A DNA stretch of 64,000 nucleotides, taken from the NCBI RefSeq assembly GCF_047730065.1, contig NZ_CP159829.1, positions 1,674,001-1,738,000 on the forward strand, given 5' to 3'. A program made the position numbers and the translations under genes. The stretch comes from Njordibacter sp028825405 (GTDB lineage: Bacteria > Pseudomonadota > Gammaproteobacteria > Pseudomonadales > Balneatricaceae). Under the pieces are notes generated by a model that made no database searches, was not told where the DNA came from, and worked only from the letters and a program-made list of their open reading frames with translations. Shown in pieces: positions 52,283 to 60,963 of this stretch (position 1 is its first letter; the number at the start of each line of letters is the position of its first letter).

Positions 52283-52618
52283 ATGCAGTTAAGTCAATTA
52301 AAATGCGCCGTATGTCGTTCTGGCACCCCCACAGTGAGCCATGAAGACCAGTTGGTCTTAATGCAGGAAATTCCAGCTTGGGAGCCTATTATTGTGGCTG
52401 GAATGCAACAACTTCAGCGCCAGTATAAGTTCAAAAACTTTAATTTAGCCTTAGAATTCACTAATCGGCTTGGCGCTATAGCCGAATTGGAAGACCACCA
52501 TCCAGCCATTTTAACTGAATGGGGCTCAGTTACTGTTAATTGGTGGACGCATACCATTAATGGCCTGCATCATAACGATTTCATCATGGCTGCTAAAACA
52601 GATAGCCTCATTGAGTAA
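52283..52618 (+). CDS. phhB: 4a-hydroxytetrahydrobiopterin dehydratase (pterin-4a-carbinolamine dehydratase)
   Basis: The start is ATG 52283 (111 residues). The family signature is clear: FKNFNLALEFTNRLGAIAELEDHHPAI followed by VTVNWWTHTINGLHHNDFIMA, including the catalytic His residues. The enzyme recycles the pterin cofactor of phenylalanine hydroxylase, and no phhA lies nearby. It follows the SulP gene by about 46 bp and may be co-transcribed with it. Confidence 0.9.
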   Translation: MQLSQLKCAVCRSGTPTVSHEDQLVLMQEIPAWEPIIVAGMQQLQRQYKFKNFNLALEFTNRLGAIAELEDHHPAILTEWGSVTVNWWTHTINGLHHNDFIMAAKTDSLIE

Positions 52619-52693
52619 GTTAATCCAAAACCACCTTATAAACAGAAGCTAGCTTCAAGCTTTTGGGCTAAAATAAACGCTTGTTCGCATCAG

Positions 52694-54532
52694 ATGCATG
52701 CCATTATGTTAAAGTTTTTTGAAAACTTAGTTGACCCCTACCCCCCGGAGCAACCCCAACAACCCCCCAAGGGCGTGTGGCGTTTTTGCTGGCACTATTG
52801 CGATGGCATGAAACGTTATATGTTTTTATTGGCCCTCACGGCAGGTGCTTTTGCTGCCATTGAAGTCATTATATTTGGTTTCATGGGCCAGTTGGTTGAT
52901 TGGCTTAGTGTGCAAGATAGAGCCACATTTTTAAATGATCAAGCCAGTACGCTATGGCTAATGGGCATATTAATTGTGCTTGTGGTGCCTGTTATTGGAC
53001 TGCTCAATAATCTGATTCGCATGCAAACCCTATTACCCAACTTAACGATGCGCGTGCGTTGGTTAGCCCACCGCTATTTATTACAACAAAGCTTAGACTT
53101 CTACCAAGACGATTTTGCGGGTCGTATAGCCGCCAAAGTCATGCAAGGCTCTATCGCTGTTAGGCAAGTCGTGGGTAAACTTTGCGACACCTTTGCCTAC
53201 GTTGTGGTGGGCATATTTTCTATGCTAGTGCTGTTATCAAACACCGACCTACGCATGGCTGCACCCATTGCGATTTGGTTAGTACTTTTTACTGGCGCCA
53301 TGATTTACTTTCTGCCCCGCTTAGGCCAAATTGCAGAAGACCAAGCCAACAAACGTGCCATCATGACGGGCCGAGTCGTGGATAGTTACACCAACATTAG
53401 CACGGTAAAACTGTTTGCCCATACGCAAAAAGAAACGGATTACGCTAAGTCGTCTATGAACTCTTTTTTGCTTAATGTGTTTCAAATGATGGGTCTTAGC
53501 ACCTGGATGGATGTCGTTGTTACGAGCTTAAATAGCCTGCTTATTTTTGCGACTGCGGCGGTGGATATTTATTTATGGCTTAACCATAGTGCTAGTTTAG
53601 GCATGATCGCGGTCAGTTTAGCCCTGGCTATTCGCTTACAGGGATTTTCTGATTGGCTGATGTGGGAAGTGCATGACTTTTATGAGAGTTTAGGCACCGT
53701 AGCAGATGCCATGCACACTATTTCTCAGCCTCAAACTGTGCTCAATAATGCTGACACTGTATTAAAAGTGACTCATGGACACATTAACTTTGATGCTATT
53801 TGCTTCCACTATGGTAAGAGCCATGGGGTCATCGATAGCTTAAGCCTACAGATTAAAGCTGGAGAAAAAGTGGGCATTGTCGGGCGTTCTGGAGCAGGCA
53901 AGTCTACCCTAGTTAATCTGCTGCTGCGTTTCCATGATTTAGAAAGTGGTAAAATTGTGATTGATGGTCAGGACATTAGCCAAGTCACGCAAGACAGCTT
54001 ACGTGCGGCTATCGGCATGGTGACACAAGATACTTCACTGCTACATCGTTCTGTGCGCGAAAACATTGTGTATGGCAAACCTGATGCCACAGATGCCGAA
54101 TTACTCCTTGCCTGCAAACAAGCCGAAGCCAATGTGTTTATCGACGATTTAGAAGATCCCAAAGGTAACCGCGGCTATATGGCTCAAGTAGGCGAAAGGG
54201 GCGTGAAACTATCTGGTGGCCAACGTCAAAGAATTGCCATTGCCCGTGTACTGCTTAAAAATGCACCTATATTGGTGTTAGATGAAGCCACTTCAGCCTT
54301 AGACTCAGAGGTAGAAGCTGCCATTCAAGCCAGCTTAAATCGCCTTATGGATGGCAAAACGGTCATCGCAATTGCCCACCGTTTATCGACCATCGCCGCC
54401 ATGGATCGCCTGGTGATCATTGACGAAGGCAATATTATTGAGCAAGGTAGCCATAAAGAGTTACTGGCTCTGAATGGCGTTTACGCCAAACTCTGGCAAC
54501 ATCAAACTGGCGGCTTTATTGGTTTAGATTAA
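52694..54532 (+). CDS. ABC exporter, MsbA/multidrug-type half transporter
   Basis: The 612-residue protein has an N-terminal six-helix exporter domain (about 40-340) and a C-terminal ATPase (Walker A GRSGAGKSTLVNLLLRF, Q-loop VTQDTSLLHR, signature LSGGQRQRIAIARVLL, Walker B ILVLDEATSALD). It would act as a homodimer in the inner membrane. The Pro-rich N-terminus (about residues 19-29) is typical of a subgroup of uncharacterised proteobacterial exporters. Substrate unknown. Confidence 0.88.
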   Translation: MHAIMLKFFENLVDPYPPEQPQQPPKGVWRFCWHYCDGMKRYMFLLALTAGAFAAIEVIIFGFMGQLVDWLSVQDRATFLNDQASTLWLMGILIVLVVPVIGLLNNLIRMQTLLPNLTMRVRWLAHRYLLQQSLDFYQDDFAGRIAAKVMQGSIAVRQVVGKLCDTFAYVVVGIFSMLVLLSNTDLRMAAPIAIWLVLFTGAMIYFLPRLGQIAEDQANKRAIMTGRVVDSYTNISTVKLFAHTQKETDYAKSSMNSFLLNVFQMMGLSTWMDVVVTSLNSLLIFATAAVDIYLWLNHSASLGMIAVSLALAIRLQGFSDWLMWEVHDFYESLGTVADAMHTISQPQTVLNNADTVLKVTHGHINFDAICFHYGKSHGVIDSLSLQIKAGEKVGIVGRSGAGKSTLVNLLLRFHDLESGKIVIDGQDISQVTQDSLRAAIGMVTQDTSLLHRSVRENIVYGKPDATDAELLLACKQAEANVFIDDLEDPKGNRGYMAQVGERGVKLSGGQRQRIAIARVLLKNAPILVLDEATSALDSEVEAAIQASLNRLMDGKTVIAIAHRLSTIAAMDRLVIIDEGNIIEQGSHKELLALNGVYAKLWQHQTGGFIGLD

Positions 54533-54566
54533 TCATCGAAACCAAAGTGATTCCAAGTCGATTTAA

Positions 54567-54611
54567 AAGTTTGTTAACTGTATTTTGAGCTAAGTTTGTT
54601 AACTGTATTTT
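54567..54611 (+). repeat. 20-bp direct repeat in intergenic DNA
   Basis: AAGTTTGTTAACTGTATTTT occurs twice, 25 bp apart, between the exporter gene and the convergent MFS gene. Its role is unknown; it may be a chance duplication. Confidence 0.7.
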
Positions 54612-54653
54612 TATCACTTTGGCAAGACACCTCAATGGGGAATTACTGCCCCA

Positions 54654-56033
54654 TTAGTAGTGGTCTTCCTCAGCGGATGCATCGGCATCTGGCACCGCAA
54701 TCTCTGGACCCGCAATAGGCGCTTGAGTCCACTCGTCACTATCATCTAATAGCTCTAATTCGTCCTCTTCTAGTGCCTCAGCATAGTCTTGAGCGTCAGG
54801 CGCAGTGAAGGCGGCAATAGGCGTACCAATGACACCTGCAGCCAATATAGGGGACTGGTCTTCAACGTCTGCTAAGGTGACTTCGCGATAACACATACTA
54901 TTTAATACCGCTAGGGTAATGGCTAGAAAAGCCAAGGCGATGCCAATGAAATACACATCAGGACCAAAGCTCGACATAGCAAAGGCCACCAAAATTGGAC
55001 CCACACTCAAGCCAATACCAGAAGCCATAACCATGGCACCACTGGCTGATACGATTTGTTCTGGAGAGAGTCGATCACTCGCATAAGCCACACACAGGGA
55101 ATACATAGGCATTACTAAACCGCCCACCATGGCAATAAGGGGAATGTAACTGCTGCTACTGATGTCCCATACCGACGCCAATAAACACATGACTACTGCT
55201 GCCATAGCCGTGATTAACATAATGCCACGCCGACCATACTTGTCAGATAACCATCCAATAGGCCACTGCAGTAAGAAACCACCCCACAGAAACGACGCCA
55301 TAAATAACGCGACTAAGCTATTATCAAAGCCTTTTTGTAAACCATATACAGCCCCTAAGCCAAATGCAGTGCCGTGGGCTGCACCTGTTAAGGCATTGCT
55401 GATCACGGCTAGGGGAGAGACTTTATAGAGGGCAAACAGCGACATGCTTTCAGCCTGATCAAAAGCGGGCGCAGGCCGAGCAGTTAGCAGAATAGGTACC
55501 AAAGCAAAAGAAATGATCACAGAAATAAGAATAAACAGATCGGTACTGGCTGGGTCGGCCACGTTCAACAAGAATTGACCACTGCCCATACCTAAAGTCA
55601 CCACGACCATATAGATGGATAATATGGCGCCACGATTTTCGTTACTCGCTCGGTCGTTTAGCCAACTTTCAGTCACCACAAACAAACCAGAAAAACAAAT
55701 GCCTGTCACCAGGCGCATCAAGCTCCATGTGTATGGATTGACATAAACACTGTGCAACAAAATAGCAATGGAGGCCGCAGAGGCTAATGCAGCGAAGACC
55801 CGAATGTGCCCTACCCTAGCCACCAACTTAGGGGTCACAATGCTGCCCACGAGCATACCCGAAAAGTAAAACGACATGACCACACCCGTGGTCAATACTT
55901 CAAACCCCTCTAAGCTTGCTCGAACACCCAATAGCGTGCCCTGCAGGCCATTGCCTACCATAATAAACCCAATGCCTAGGAGCAGGGCCCAACTGGCTTT
56001 TATTTCTTGCAACATGGCGTTTATCTCCACCAT
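54654..56033 (-). CDS. MFS transporter
   Basis: The start is ATG 56033 (459 residues), with AAGG upstream; a GTG at 56057 is possible. The protein has twelve membrane helices with the YcaD-type MFS pattern (GNGLQGTLLGVRA; VVTESWLNDRASNENRGAILSIYM; GWLSDKYGRRGIMLIT). The cytoplasmic C-terminal tail of about 70 residues is acidic (many Asp and Glu). It is probably an exporter of small molecules; substrate unknown. Confidence 0.88.
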   Translation of the reverse strand: MVEINAMLQEIKASWALLLGIGFIMVGNGLQGTLLGVRASLEGFEVLTTGVVMSFYFSGMLVGSIVTPKLVARVGHIRVFAALASAASIAILLHSVYVNPYTWSLMRLVTGICFSGLFVVTESWLNDRASNENRGAILSIYMVVVTLGMGSGQFLLNVADPASTDLFILISVIISFALVPILLTARPAPAFDQAESMSLFALYKVSPLAVISNALTGAAHGTAFGLGAVYGLQKGFDNSLVALFMASFLWGGFLLQWPIGWLSDKYGRRGIMLITAMAAVVMCLLASVWDISSSSYIPLIAMVGGLVMPMYSLCVAYASDRLSPEQIVSASGAMVMASGIGLSVGPILVAFAMSSFGPDVYFIGIALAFLAITLAVLNSMCYREVTLADVEDQSPILAAGVIGTPIAAFTAPDAQDYAEALEEDELELLDDSDEWTQAPIAGPEIAVPDADASAEEDHY

Positions 56034-56159
56034 AAGAGCTGACCTTATGGGCGCCACAATACTGCTTTTTTAAGCCGGTGAATAGAGTGAAAATCAAAAT
56101 TAATTAAAAATATAGTAAAAATTAATATATGGGTTAGTTAAAACCTACTTTTTACCCTA

Positions 56160-57419
56160 TCAGCCTAGGTACGCCTGACCCACTGCCTGTGCGATCAGCT
56201 TTAAACCTTGAGCAATGCGCTCTGGATTTTGGGCTGCATAGTTAATGCGTATGCATTCGTGTTGATGCTGCCAATCATCTTTGATGCCCACAAAGAAATT
56301 ATGCCCAGACACCACAATCACTCCTTCTTGTTTAAGACGCTCATAAAGTTCCTGACTGGAAATAGGCATGCCTTTGAACCATAACCACATAAACATAGTG
56401 CCTTCTGGTTTGTGAATGGCGTAGGGAATAGCTGGGTCCATCACTTGCTGCAGGGTAGTTTGAGCAAACGCCAATTGTGCTTCATACGCAGGGCGCACCA
56501 CATTTTGGCTAAGGTCAATAATCTCACCCGAGGCGATCATGTCTGTGGTCAAAGCCGCACCAAAGCTACCACTGGCTAAATTAATAATGGTATTGATGCC
56601 AGAGAGGGTTTTAATCGTTTCTTCGTTCGCGACTACAATTCCTGTGCGAGCGCCTGGTAAGCCAAACTTAGACAAGCTCAGACACACAATGGTGTTGTCA
56701 TTCCAAAAAGGGCTGGCGGGGGTATAAATTAAGCCAGGAAATGGTAGGCCATAAGCACCATCGATAATTAAAGGCACATTATGGGTTTGGGCTAATGCAT
56801 CTAGTTGTTCTACTTCATCGTCGGTAATGACATTGCCCGTTGGATTAGTTGGTCTAGACACACAAATAGCACCCGTATTTGGGCCTATATGTAAATCATC
56901 AAATTTGACCCTATATTTAAATTGCCGTTGCTCTAACTCATAAATCAAAGGGTGGGCTGCGGTAAATAAGTTATCACCAATGCCCGCATCAGCATAGCCA
57001 ATGTATTCTGGCACCATGGGTAGTTGAATCTGTTTATAACTGCCGTCGTCAAACTCACCAGCCAGCATGTTGAAGAGCATAAAAAATGCAGACTGACTGC
57101 CATTGGTCAGGGCAATATTATGCCGGGTGACAGGCCAACCCAGTTTTTTACTGAATAACTCAGCCAACGCATCAATGAGTGCCGTATTACCTTGAGCTGG
57201 GTCATAACTCCCCAAAAGTTGCCTTACCGCGGCGGGATTGCTCGATAAAATTTGCAGACGTTGCTGCATAATAGCTTCAATTTGTGGAATATTCGCTGGA
57301 TTTCCACCTCCCATCATAATCATGTCACGATCACTAGAGAGGGCATTAGTGATGTCATCCATCAGCACCGTGATGCCAGCATTACCACTAAATTTTTGAC
57401 CAAATGCAGATAATTTCAC
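56160..57419 (-). CDS. avtA: Valine-pyruvate aminotransferase
   Basis: The 419-residue fold-type I PLP enzyme begins MKLSAFGQKFSGNAGITVLMDDI and has the AvtA-like MMGGGNPANIP, ALTNGSQSAFF, CVSRPTNPTGNV and the PLP Lys in CLSLSKFGLPGARTGIV. Length and N-terminus agree with AvtA (E. coli about 417 residues), which makes valine or alanine by amino exchange with pyruvate. It is separated by 126 bp from the MFS gene. Confidence 0.88.
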   Translation of the reverse strand: MKLSAFGQKFSGNAGITVLMDDITNALSSDRDMIMMGGGNPANIPQIEAIMQQRLQILSSNPAAVRQLLGSYDPAQGNTALIDALAELFSKKLGWPVTRHNIALTNGSQSAFFMLFNMLAGEFDDGSYKQIQLPMVPEYIGYADAGIGDNLFTAAHPLIYELEQRQFKYRVKFDDLHIGPNTGAICVSRPTNPTGNVITDDEVEQLDALAQTHNVPLIIDGAYGLPFPGLIYTPASPFWNDNTIVCLSLSKFGLPGARTGIVVANEETIKTLSGINTIINLASGSFGAALTTDMIASGEIIDLSQNVVRPAYEAQLAFAQTTLQQVMDPAIPYAIHKPEGTMFMWLWFKGMPISSQELYERLKQEGVIVVSGHNFFVGIKDDWQHQHECIRINYAAQNPERIAQGLKLIAQAVGQAYLG

Positions 57420-57538
57420 AGTTTATTTCCAGATAAAATGGGATTCAAGCAAAGCCATGGATGACATCACATAATTACATCACCTGACTAAATTACGCCA
57501 CCACCCCATGCGGTTTGGGCTTCATCATTCACAGCAGA

Positions 57539-58033
57539 TTACAGGTATTTTTGCCAAAACTCTGCTTTGCCTGTGCCTGCAGACAGTTCATAGGCGTTAA
57601 AGCCAAACTTACTATAGGAGGCCTTGGCAATGAGGTTATTACCAAGTACCTCTAAGGTCACTTTGCAGGCATTTCTGGAGCCCGCATGGGTTTCAACTGC
57701 ACTTAATAAAGCCGTACTAATGCCCATGCCCCGATACTCTTTTTGTACCCCTAAATCATGAATGTTAACCAAGGGTTGGGCTGCAAAGGTTGAATAGCCC
57801 CAGAGGCAATTGGTCATGCCTACGCACTCGTCTCCTACCCACGCTAATAAGCTAAAATTTTGTTGTTGTTGTGGCAAGTCGATTAACAAACGCTGTTTGA
57901 CCGCTGCTGATAGATCTTCACCACCACCCATATCATCCAGCGCATAGTGACTCAGTTGTTGTATTAAATGGGACATTTGTTGCGCATCTTGATAATCAAC
58001 TAGGGTAATTGAAATCGGTTTTACATCTGACAT
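57539..58033 (-). CDS. GNAT family N-acetyltransferase
   Basis: The 164-residue protein has the GNAT acetyl-CoA loop as GVQKEYRGMGISTALLSAVE (Q/R-x-x-G-x-G/A) and the following NLIAKASYSKFGF region. Substrate is unknown. It is a separate small unit between avtA and the YCII-like gene. Confidence 0.85.
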   Translation of the reverse strand: MSDVKPISITLVDYQDAQQMSHLIQQLSHYALDDMGGGEDLSAAVKQRLLIDLPQQQQNFSLLAWVGDECVGMTNCLWGYSTFAAQPLVNIHDLGVQKEYRGMGISTALLSAVETHAGSRNACKVTLEVLGNNLIAKASYSKFGFNAYELSAGTGKAEFWQKYL

Positions 58034-58158
58034 GAGTGTTTCCCAAGGGTGTATTAAACAAAGCGAGTTAGCGCATATGTTATAGCAAATGAGCCTAACA
58101 GCATGATCAAGGTGTGCCTCTTATTAGCCCAAGGCGGGTGAAACTAAAGTGACCCAAG

Positions 58159-58476
58159 TTAGTCTGACATTTGCACCAATTCAGACACTTCTAAGCTACC
58201 ACCAATCTCAGTGAAGGGACAAGTGATGGTGATCTCTACTGCAGCTTCAATAGATGCTGCTTCGATGATGGTGAAGCCCGACATTTGCGTGCCTGAACCA
58301 GAAGAAACAACGCCATCTGGCGCAATATGATGCGTATCTTTTAGAGGGTTCATAGCACTGATAACAGTCTCGCCCAGGGCATTAATCCACTTTATGTATT
58401 TATCAAAATGGCCCCGACCCTCTTCTGGCGTTTCTGGTTGGTTACCACCTAAATATGTGATGATGAATTGTGCCAT
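58159..58476 (-). CDS. YCII/DGPF-domain protein
   Basis: The 105-residue protein resembles the YCII-related/DGPF family: FIITYLGG near the start, a conserved FTIIEAASIEAAVEI strand-helix and the C-terminal CPFTEIGGSLEVSEL. The fold is a ferredoxin-like barrel. Enzymatic role is unclear. It diverges from the flavodoxin-like gene. Confidence 0.75.
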   Translation of the reverse strand: MAQFIITYLGGNQPETPEEGRGHFDKYIKWINALGETVISAMNPLKDTHHIAPDGVVSSGSGTQMSGFTIIEAASIEAAVEITITCPFTEIGGSLEVSELVQMSD

Positions 58477-58553
58477 AGTTAAGATTCCTGATTGTTAGCT
58501 ATTTGTGTACAAGTCTAGCAGATACCTATTTACAGGTCTGCTACACTGCGCCC

Positions 58554-59018
58554 ATGCACAAAAAATTACTTATTATTGCTCACCAGCCGTCTACTAACAC
58601 CCAACAAATGGCGTCAGCCTTTATTGCTGGAAGTTGCGCTGCAGAAGCTGAAAATGTGTCCATCTCTATGGTGGCGCCTTTGGAGTGCCAACCGAAGCAA
58701 CTCCTTGATGCTGATGCCGTGCTAATATTTACCACAGAAAATTTAGGTTATATGGCTGGTACCACCAAAGATTGGTTTGATCGAGTTTATTATCCAGTAC
58801 TAGAGTTAAAGCAAGGACTACCCTATGCCTTAGTGATTCGAGCAGGCACCGATGGAACCGGCACACGAAGAGCGATAGAATCTATTTGTAAGGGTCTGCG
58901 TTGGAATTTGGCGCAACCCGTGCTGGTTTGCAAGGGGCCATGGCAAGAAGATTTCATTCAACCCTGCTTTGAGATGGGCCAATATATGACCGCAGGCTTG
59001 GATTTAGGCATACTTTAA
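58554..59018 (+). CDS. Flavodoxin-like fold protein
   Basis: The start is ATG 58554 (154 residues); an upstream ATG at 58503 would add 17 residues. The order LLIIAHQPSTNTQQMASAF (phosphate loop), ALIFTTENLGYMAGTTKDWFDRVYY and PYALVIRAGTDGTGTRRAIESIC resembles NAD(P)H-FMN reductase/flavodoxin proteins. It could reduce quinones or carry electrons. A bidirectional terminator follows at 59081-59106. Confidence 0.7.
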   Translation: MHKKLLIIAHQPSTNTQQMASAFIAGSCAAEAENVSISMVAPLECQPKQLLDADAVLIFTTENLGYMAGTTKDWFDRVYYPVLELKQGLPYALVIRAGTDGTGTRRAIESICKGLRWNLAQPVLVCKGPWQEDFIQPCFEMGQYMTAGLDLGIL

Positions 59019-59080
59019 CGATGCACGTATTTTTATGCTTCAGAGACTCTAACGATACAGGTCATTCAAGCAAAGGCATG

Positions 59081-59106
59081 AAAAAGCCCACATTGCGGGC
59101 TTTTTA
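59081..59106. terminator. Bidirectional rho-independent terminator
   Basis: AAAAAGCCC (59081-59089) and GGGCTTTTT (59097-59105) form a 9-bp stem with A and T tracts, suitable for the flavodoxin-like gene on the plus strand and the aminotransferase gene on the minus strand. Confidence 0.88.
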
Positions 59107-59182
59107 CTTGGCTTTGTCTTCGCTGTGACTTAACTGTGACTTAACTTTGATTTAGCTTTTGTTTAGCTTAAAACCGCTTGCT

Positions 59183-60310
59183 CTAAAGCACTTGGCTTAA
59201 GGCTTTATCCAAAGTGGCCACCGAACGTTCCACGTTGTGCAATTTATCAAGGCCAAATAGACCCAATCTAAAGGTGCGAAAACCTTCAGGTTCATCACAC
59301 ATTAAGGGCACTCCAGCAGCAATTTGCATGCCTAAAGCCGCAAACTTACTACCGTTTTGAACCGCTGCGTCTTGGGTGTAACTCACCACCACACCGGGTG
59401 CACCAAAACCCTCAGCCGCAACACTTTTAATGCCCTTAGAAGCTAACAATGCCCGCACTGCGTCACCTAATTCTTGCTGTTCAGACTTCACCTTATCAAA
59501 CCCATAGGCTTCTGTTTCACGCATTACTGCAGCGAAACCAGCGATGGCGTCTGTAGGCACCGTAGCATGGTAAGCATGGCCGCCATTTTCGTAGATTACC
59601 ATGATGTCACGCCATTTTTTAAGATCGCAGGCAAAACTTGTACTCGTGGTTGCTTCCAAAGCCACAACACCTGCACCACTCATCATCACCAGACCACAAC
59701 ACGGTGGTCCACTCCAGCCCTTCTGCGGTGCACTAATCAACACATCTACGCCTAAGGCCTTCATGTCTACCCATAAGCAACCTGAAGCAATACAATCTAA
59801 GACAAAAATACCACCCACAGCATGAACAGCGTCGGTGACCGCTTTGATATAGTCGTTAGGCAAGATAATGCCTGCCGACGTTTCCACATGGGGCGCAAAC
59901 ACCACCGCCGGTTTGTCACGCGCGATAGCCGCAACAACTTCATCGATGGGTGCTGGAGCAAAAGCTTCTTGATCACCTGTTTGTGCTTGCCGGGCTTTTA
60001 GCACGGTAGAGCTTGAAGCAATACTGCCCATGTTTAAAATTTGAGTCCAACGGTAGCTAAAAAAACCGTTACGAATGACTAGGGTTTTTTTACCCGTAGC
60101 AAACTGGCGCGCAACTGCCTCCATACCAAAGGTTCCAGAACCTGGTACAATAGCCACTTGGTCTGCAGCGTAAACACTTTTTAAAGTGCTAGAAATATAA
60201 CGCATGTCACCCTGAAAAGACTGGGACATGTGGTTAAGGGCTCGGTCGGTATAAACCACCGAATATTCTAATAATCCATCGGGGTCTACATTGGGTAATA
60301 AGCCTGGCAT
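59183..60310 (-). CDS. Class V aminotransferase, alanine/serine-glyoxylate type
   Basis: The 375-residue PLP enzyme has VPGSGTFGMEAVARQ, FAPHVETSAGIILP, FVLDCIASGCLWVDMKALGVDVL and the PLP Lys in SAPQKGWSGPPCC. This is the class V fold of alanine-glyoxylate or serine-pyruvate aminotransferases. It lies 128 bp downstream of soxG on the same strand. Sarcosine oxidase releases glycine and a one-carbon unit, so a role in glycine/serine/glyoxylate flow is plausible. The exact donor and acceptor cannot be read. Confidence 0.82.
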   Translation of the reverse strand: MPGLLPNVDPDGLLEYSVVYTDRALNHMSQSFQGDMRYISSTLKSVYAADQVAIVPGSGTFGMEAVARQFATGKKTLVIRNGFFSYRWTQILNMGSIASSSTVLKARQAQTGDQEAFAPAPIDEVVAAIARDKPAVVFAPHVETSAGIILPNDYIKAVTDAVHAVGGIFVLDCIASGCLWVDMKALGVDVLISAPQKGWSGPPCCGLVMMSGAGVVALEATTSTSFACDLKKWRDIMVIYENGGHAYHATVPTDAIAGFAAVMRETEAYGFDKVKSEQQELGDAVRALLASKGIKSVAAEGFGAPGVVVSYTQDAAVQNGSKFAALGMQIAAGVPLMCDEPEGFRTFRLGLFGLDKLHNVERSVATLDKALSQVL

Positions 60311-60438
60311 GGTGCCTCCTAAAAAATGATTCGATCTTTAGCCATTATGCGTGGGAAAAATGGCGAATAAAAGCGTTGGTCTGGATACTTAAAAGCCAGT
60401 AATGTTAACAGTTAGTAGCTTTTATTACAGCGTCTAGT

Positions 60439-60963
60439 TTAGCGTAATGTCCGTGCTGAATGCACCAAAAACTCCATCAAAGATTTGGCAAAGCCGCGCA
60501 TCACCCACACCTCAAACTGAGGTTGACCACCCACATCCGCATTTCGAATCACACTCACGCCAATGTGGTTAATGTGACTATGCTGAACTTCACCAATGGC
60601 AAACTGCCCTTCGTCAATATCTAGAGGTAAACCCCGAGACAACAACGCACGGGCATCCTCACCGGTAATGAGTAATTGAGTTTTACCGTAAGTTTGGTCT
60701 GTTGCGTATACACCATCGTGATCTGTTAGATCTGAACGCTGAGTGGTTAACAAATAACGATCTCGCCCTGCCCATACCAATCGTTCGTCACCTTGCACAG
60801 TAACTTGGCCTTGAGATGGCACCGCCATTCCAGTGAGATGTGCCACTTGAGCATCGACCTTGTCGCAGCCTTCAAGTTGCCACATGTTAGTGGCAGTGAC
60901 ATCGATGCTCACTGCAGGGAAAGTTTGTGGCATTTCAAAATGCCCATTTAATGCATTAGCCAT
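60439..60963 (-). CDS. soxG: Sarcosine oxidase gamma subunit
   Basis: The 174-residue protein matches the SoxG pattern (YLLTTQR, VYATDQTYGKTQLLITGEDARALLSRGLPLDIDEGQFAIGEVQHSHINHIGVSVIR, and a C-terminal WVMRGFAKSLMEFL). It is one small subunit of the heterotetrameric enzyme. Its start overlaps the soxA stop by a base or so, so translation is coupled. Confidence 0.88.
   Translation of the reverse strand: MANALNGHFEMPQTFPAVSIDVTATNMWQLEGCDKVDAQVAHLTGMAVPSQGQVTVQGDERLVWAGRDRYLLTTQRSDLTDHDGVYATDQTYGKTQLLITGEDARALLSRGLPLDIDEGQFAIGEVQHSHINHIGVSVIRNADVGGQPQFEVWVMRGFAKSLMEFLVHSARTLR

Noticed and set aside
54634..54655. AATGGGG/CCCCATT inverted repeat as a terminator
   Set aside because: No T-run follows on either strand and it overlaps the stop of the MFS gene.
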